This document shows, piece by piece, positions 62,548 through 64,000 of a stretch of 64,000 nucleotides of DNA. The translations under genes and the position numbers were made by a program. Position 1 is the first letter of the stretch. The number at the start of each line of letters is the position of its first letter. The DNA lies in assembly GCA_014898425.1 (NCBI GenBank), contig RCSZ01000010.1:2108001-2172000 (forward strand). Reading direction: 5' to 3'. The notes below the pieces were generated by a model, which was not told the DNA's origin, searched no databases, and worked only from the letters and a program-made list of their open reading frames with translations. Source of the stretch: Botryotinia globosa (Eukaryota; Ascomycota; Leotiomycetes; Helotiales; Sclerotiniaceae).

Positions 62548-63225
62548 GGTTAGTTTGAATATACAAATCCATATTGAATTCATTGAATATTCTATACTTC
62601 TTGAAAATAGATTTCGAATTTATATTTGTATGTTGAATTACAAATTATATTTAATGACTTCTATATTAATAAATTTAATTTATTTTGAAAAAGAATTTAG
62701 ATTATTCGAAGATAATATTGAACAATTTTTATTTTTCAATAAGTTCATATAAAAAGATAAAAATATAGATTAAAAACAAGAATAAAAAAAGCTGGTTTTA
62801 TTGAATTTATTGAAATATTTTATTCATTTTATAGATTTCTATAGATTTGAAAGCTTAAAATCTTAATATATAAATCTAAAGTTATAATAAATGAAGTTTA
62901 AAGTTATAAATTTATTTTGAATAATAGATTTAATAGATTTAATAGATTTAATAGATTTAATAGATTTAATAGATTTAATAGATTTAATAGATTTAATAGA
63001 TTTAATAGATTTAATAGATTTAATAGATTTAATAGATTTAATAGATTTAATAGATTTAATAGATTTAATAGATTTAATAGATTTAATAGATTTAATAGAT
63101 TTAATAGATTTAATAGATTTATTATAAAAATAGGTTATTATTATAGAATTCGTGATAATATAAAGAATGGATTATTTCAGTGAATTCAGTACGGATTTTG
63201 TAATCAAACGAGCTCTGGATACCTT
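62548..63225. repeat. Direct repeat, copy 2, carrying a 9-base minisatellite
   Basis: Second copy of 61765-62460. Less decayed at its right end (CAGTGAATTCAGTACGGATT, AACGAGCTCTGGATACC). The middle is occupied by the minisatellite at 62926-63121. No coding function recognised. Confidence 0.75.
62926..63121. repeat. 9-base minisatellite AATAGATTT, about 22 units
   Basis: About 22 virtually perfect units. Same unit, in inverse, as the array between the two LINEs (54170-54325). The plus frame of repeated Arg-Phe-Asn is an artefact. Confidence 0.95.
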
Positions 63226-64000
63226 TCCAAAAGATATAAGATCTTGAAGATATTTCAAAAGATTTGTTCAAAAATGATGAATATTGGAAAGATTTTCAAA
63301 TTTTATTTTTATAGGAATTGTTGAATATGGATGTAAATATATCTTGAAATTTAACTCGAAATGGTTCTCAAAACTGCTAATAGATTTATTTTCATTTTCA
63401 GTAAAAAAAAATATAGAAATAACTTGTAAATAACTATTGAAAAACTTATATACTTTCAAAGACTTTGACTCTAAATATTAATCTCATAATATTTCAGGTA
63501 AAAAAAGTATAAATAATTCTTCAACAAATCCTTTTATATAGATATATTTTATAAATTAATCACGAATGATTTAATATACTTAACTTCAAGATAAATATTA
63601 TTATATTGATATAAAAAAAGATTTAAAAAACATTTATTCTAAATATTAGAGATTTTGAAATATGTTTATAACTAATTTTATAATAGCTATATTATGTTAA
63701 TATAATAGTTTCTTTCTTGACTCCTGATGATTGAAAATGATATTAACCTTATTAATAGTTTTTATAATTATTTTTCAATAGAATTGAAATTTTCTATTAA
63801 TACTTCTATTATATAGTTTTTCAAAATTTAAAGAGTAATTAGATTCTATTTCTAAACCTTATCAAAATATGAATTTCAAGTTTTTTAAATAAATAATCCA
63901 TATATGAATTTAATTAAAGTATATTTAAATCTTGAGTTTTGATAATAATAATGATAATAATGATAATAGTAAAATGATCCGCAAATTTTGCTGTCTTCTT
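63226..64000. other. AT-rich DNA to window end
   Basis: No gene or element boundary recognised. A minus frame at 63268-63459 has no family motif. It ends with TGATAATAATGATAATAG simple sequence. Confidence 0.4.

Noticed and set aside
62917..63183. 88-residue RFN-repeat frame
   Set aside because: Same 9-base minisatellite artefact.

Overview
This is a filamentous ascomycete (Pezizomycotina) nuclear window. The evidence is short GT-AG introns of 60 and 63 bases with ACTAAT branch motifs, together with abundant transposons whose decay is almost entirely C-to-T and G-to-A, as produced by repeat-induced point mutation (RIP). A Leotiomycete such as a Botrytis/Sclerotinia relative is my best guess, but only from the style of the proteins. 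The window is a two-speed mosaic: two ordinary-composition islands (1 to about 5570, and about 24990 to 27640) set in very AT-rich transposon graveyards.

Island 1 holds a minus-strand gene cut by the window edge (1-1012, 337 residues visible, possibly a PD-(D/E)XK nuclease-like protein). It also holds a two-exon membrane-protein gene (2949-3848) with six perfect-length 33-base coding repeats, and minus-strand broken coding fragments (4781-5464). Island 2 holds one complete two-exon gene (25718-27379, minus, 533 residues) for an HNH_2-type nuclease-domain protein with a nuclear-localisation-like basic tail.

The first AT-rich block (5570-24990) can be read as layers of insertions. A Ty1/copia polyprotein relic (about 8560-13160, minus) is interrupted by two miniature LTR elements (9982-10516 and 10998-12670) and a TGTTAAG-type repeat. 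The second miniature element contains a second copy of that repeat, which in turn contains a TA-flanked MITE. A complete RIP-degraded Ty3/gypsy element with 150-base LTRs and a 5-base target duplication (16314-22908) sits inside a degenerate tandem array, next to a third miniature LTR element (22985-23509).

The second block (27640-64000) holds further MITEs, two solo LTRs, a copia-type Gag relic followed by a long (TAA)n tail (46520-47650), and two near-full-length Tad-like LINEs. The LINEs lie head to head (47863-53959 minus, 54361-60318 plus), each with its own 15-16 base target duplication and with a 9-base minisatellite between their 5' ends. No RNA genes, CRISPR arrays or intact transposon ORFs were seen. 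Most AT-rich open frames are microsatellite or chance frames.
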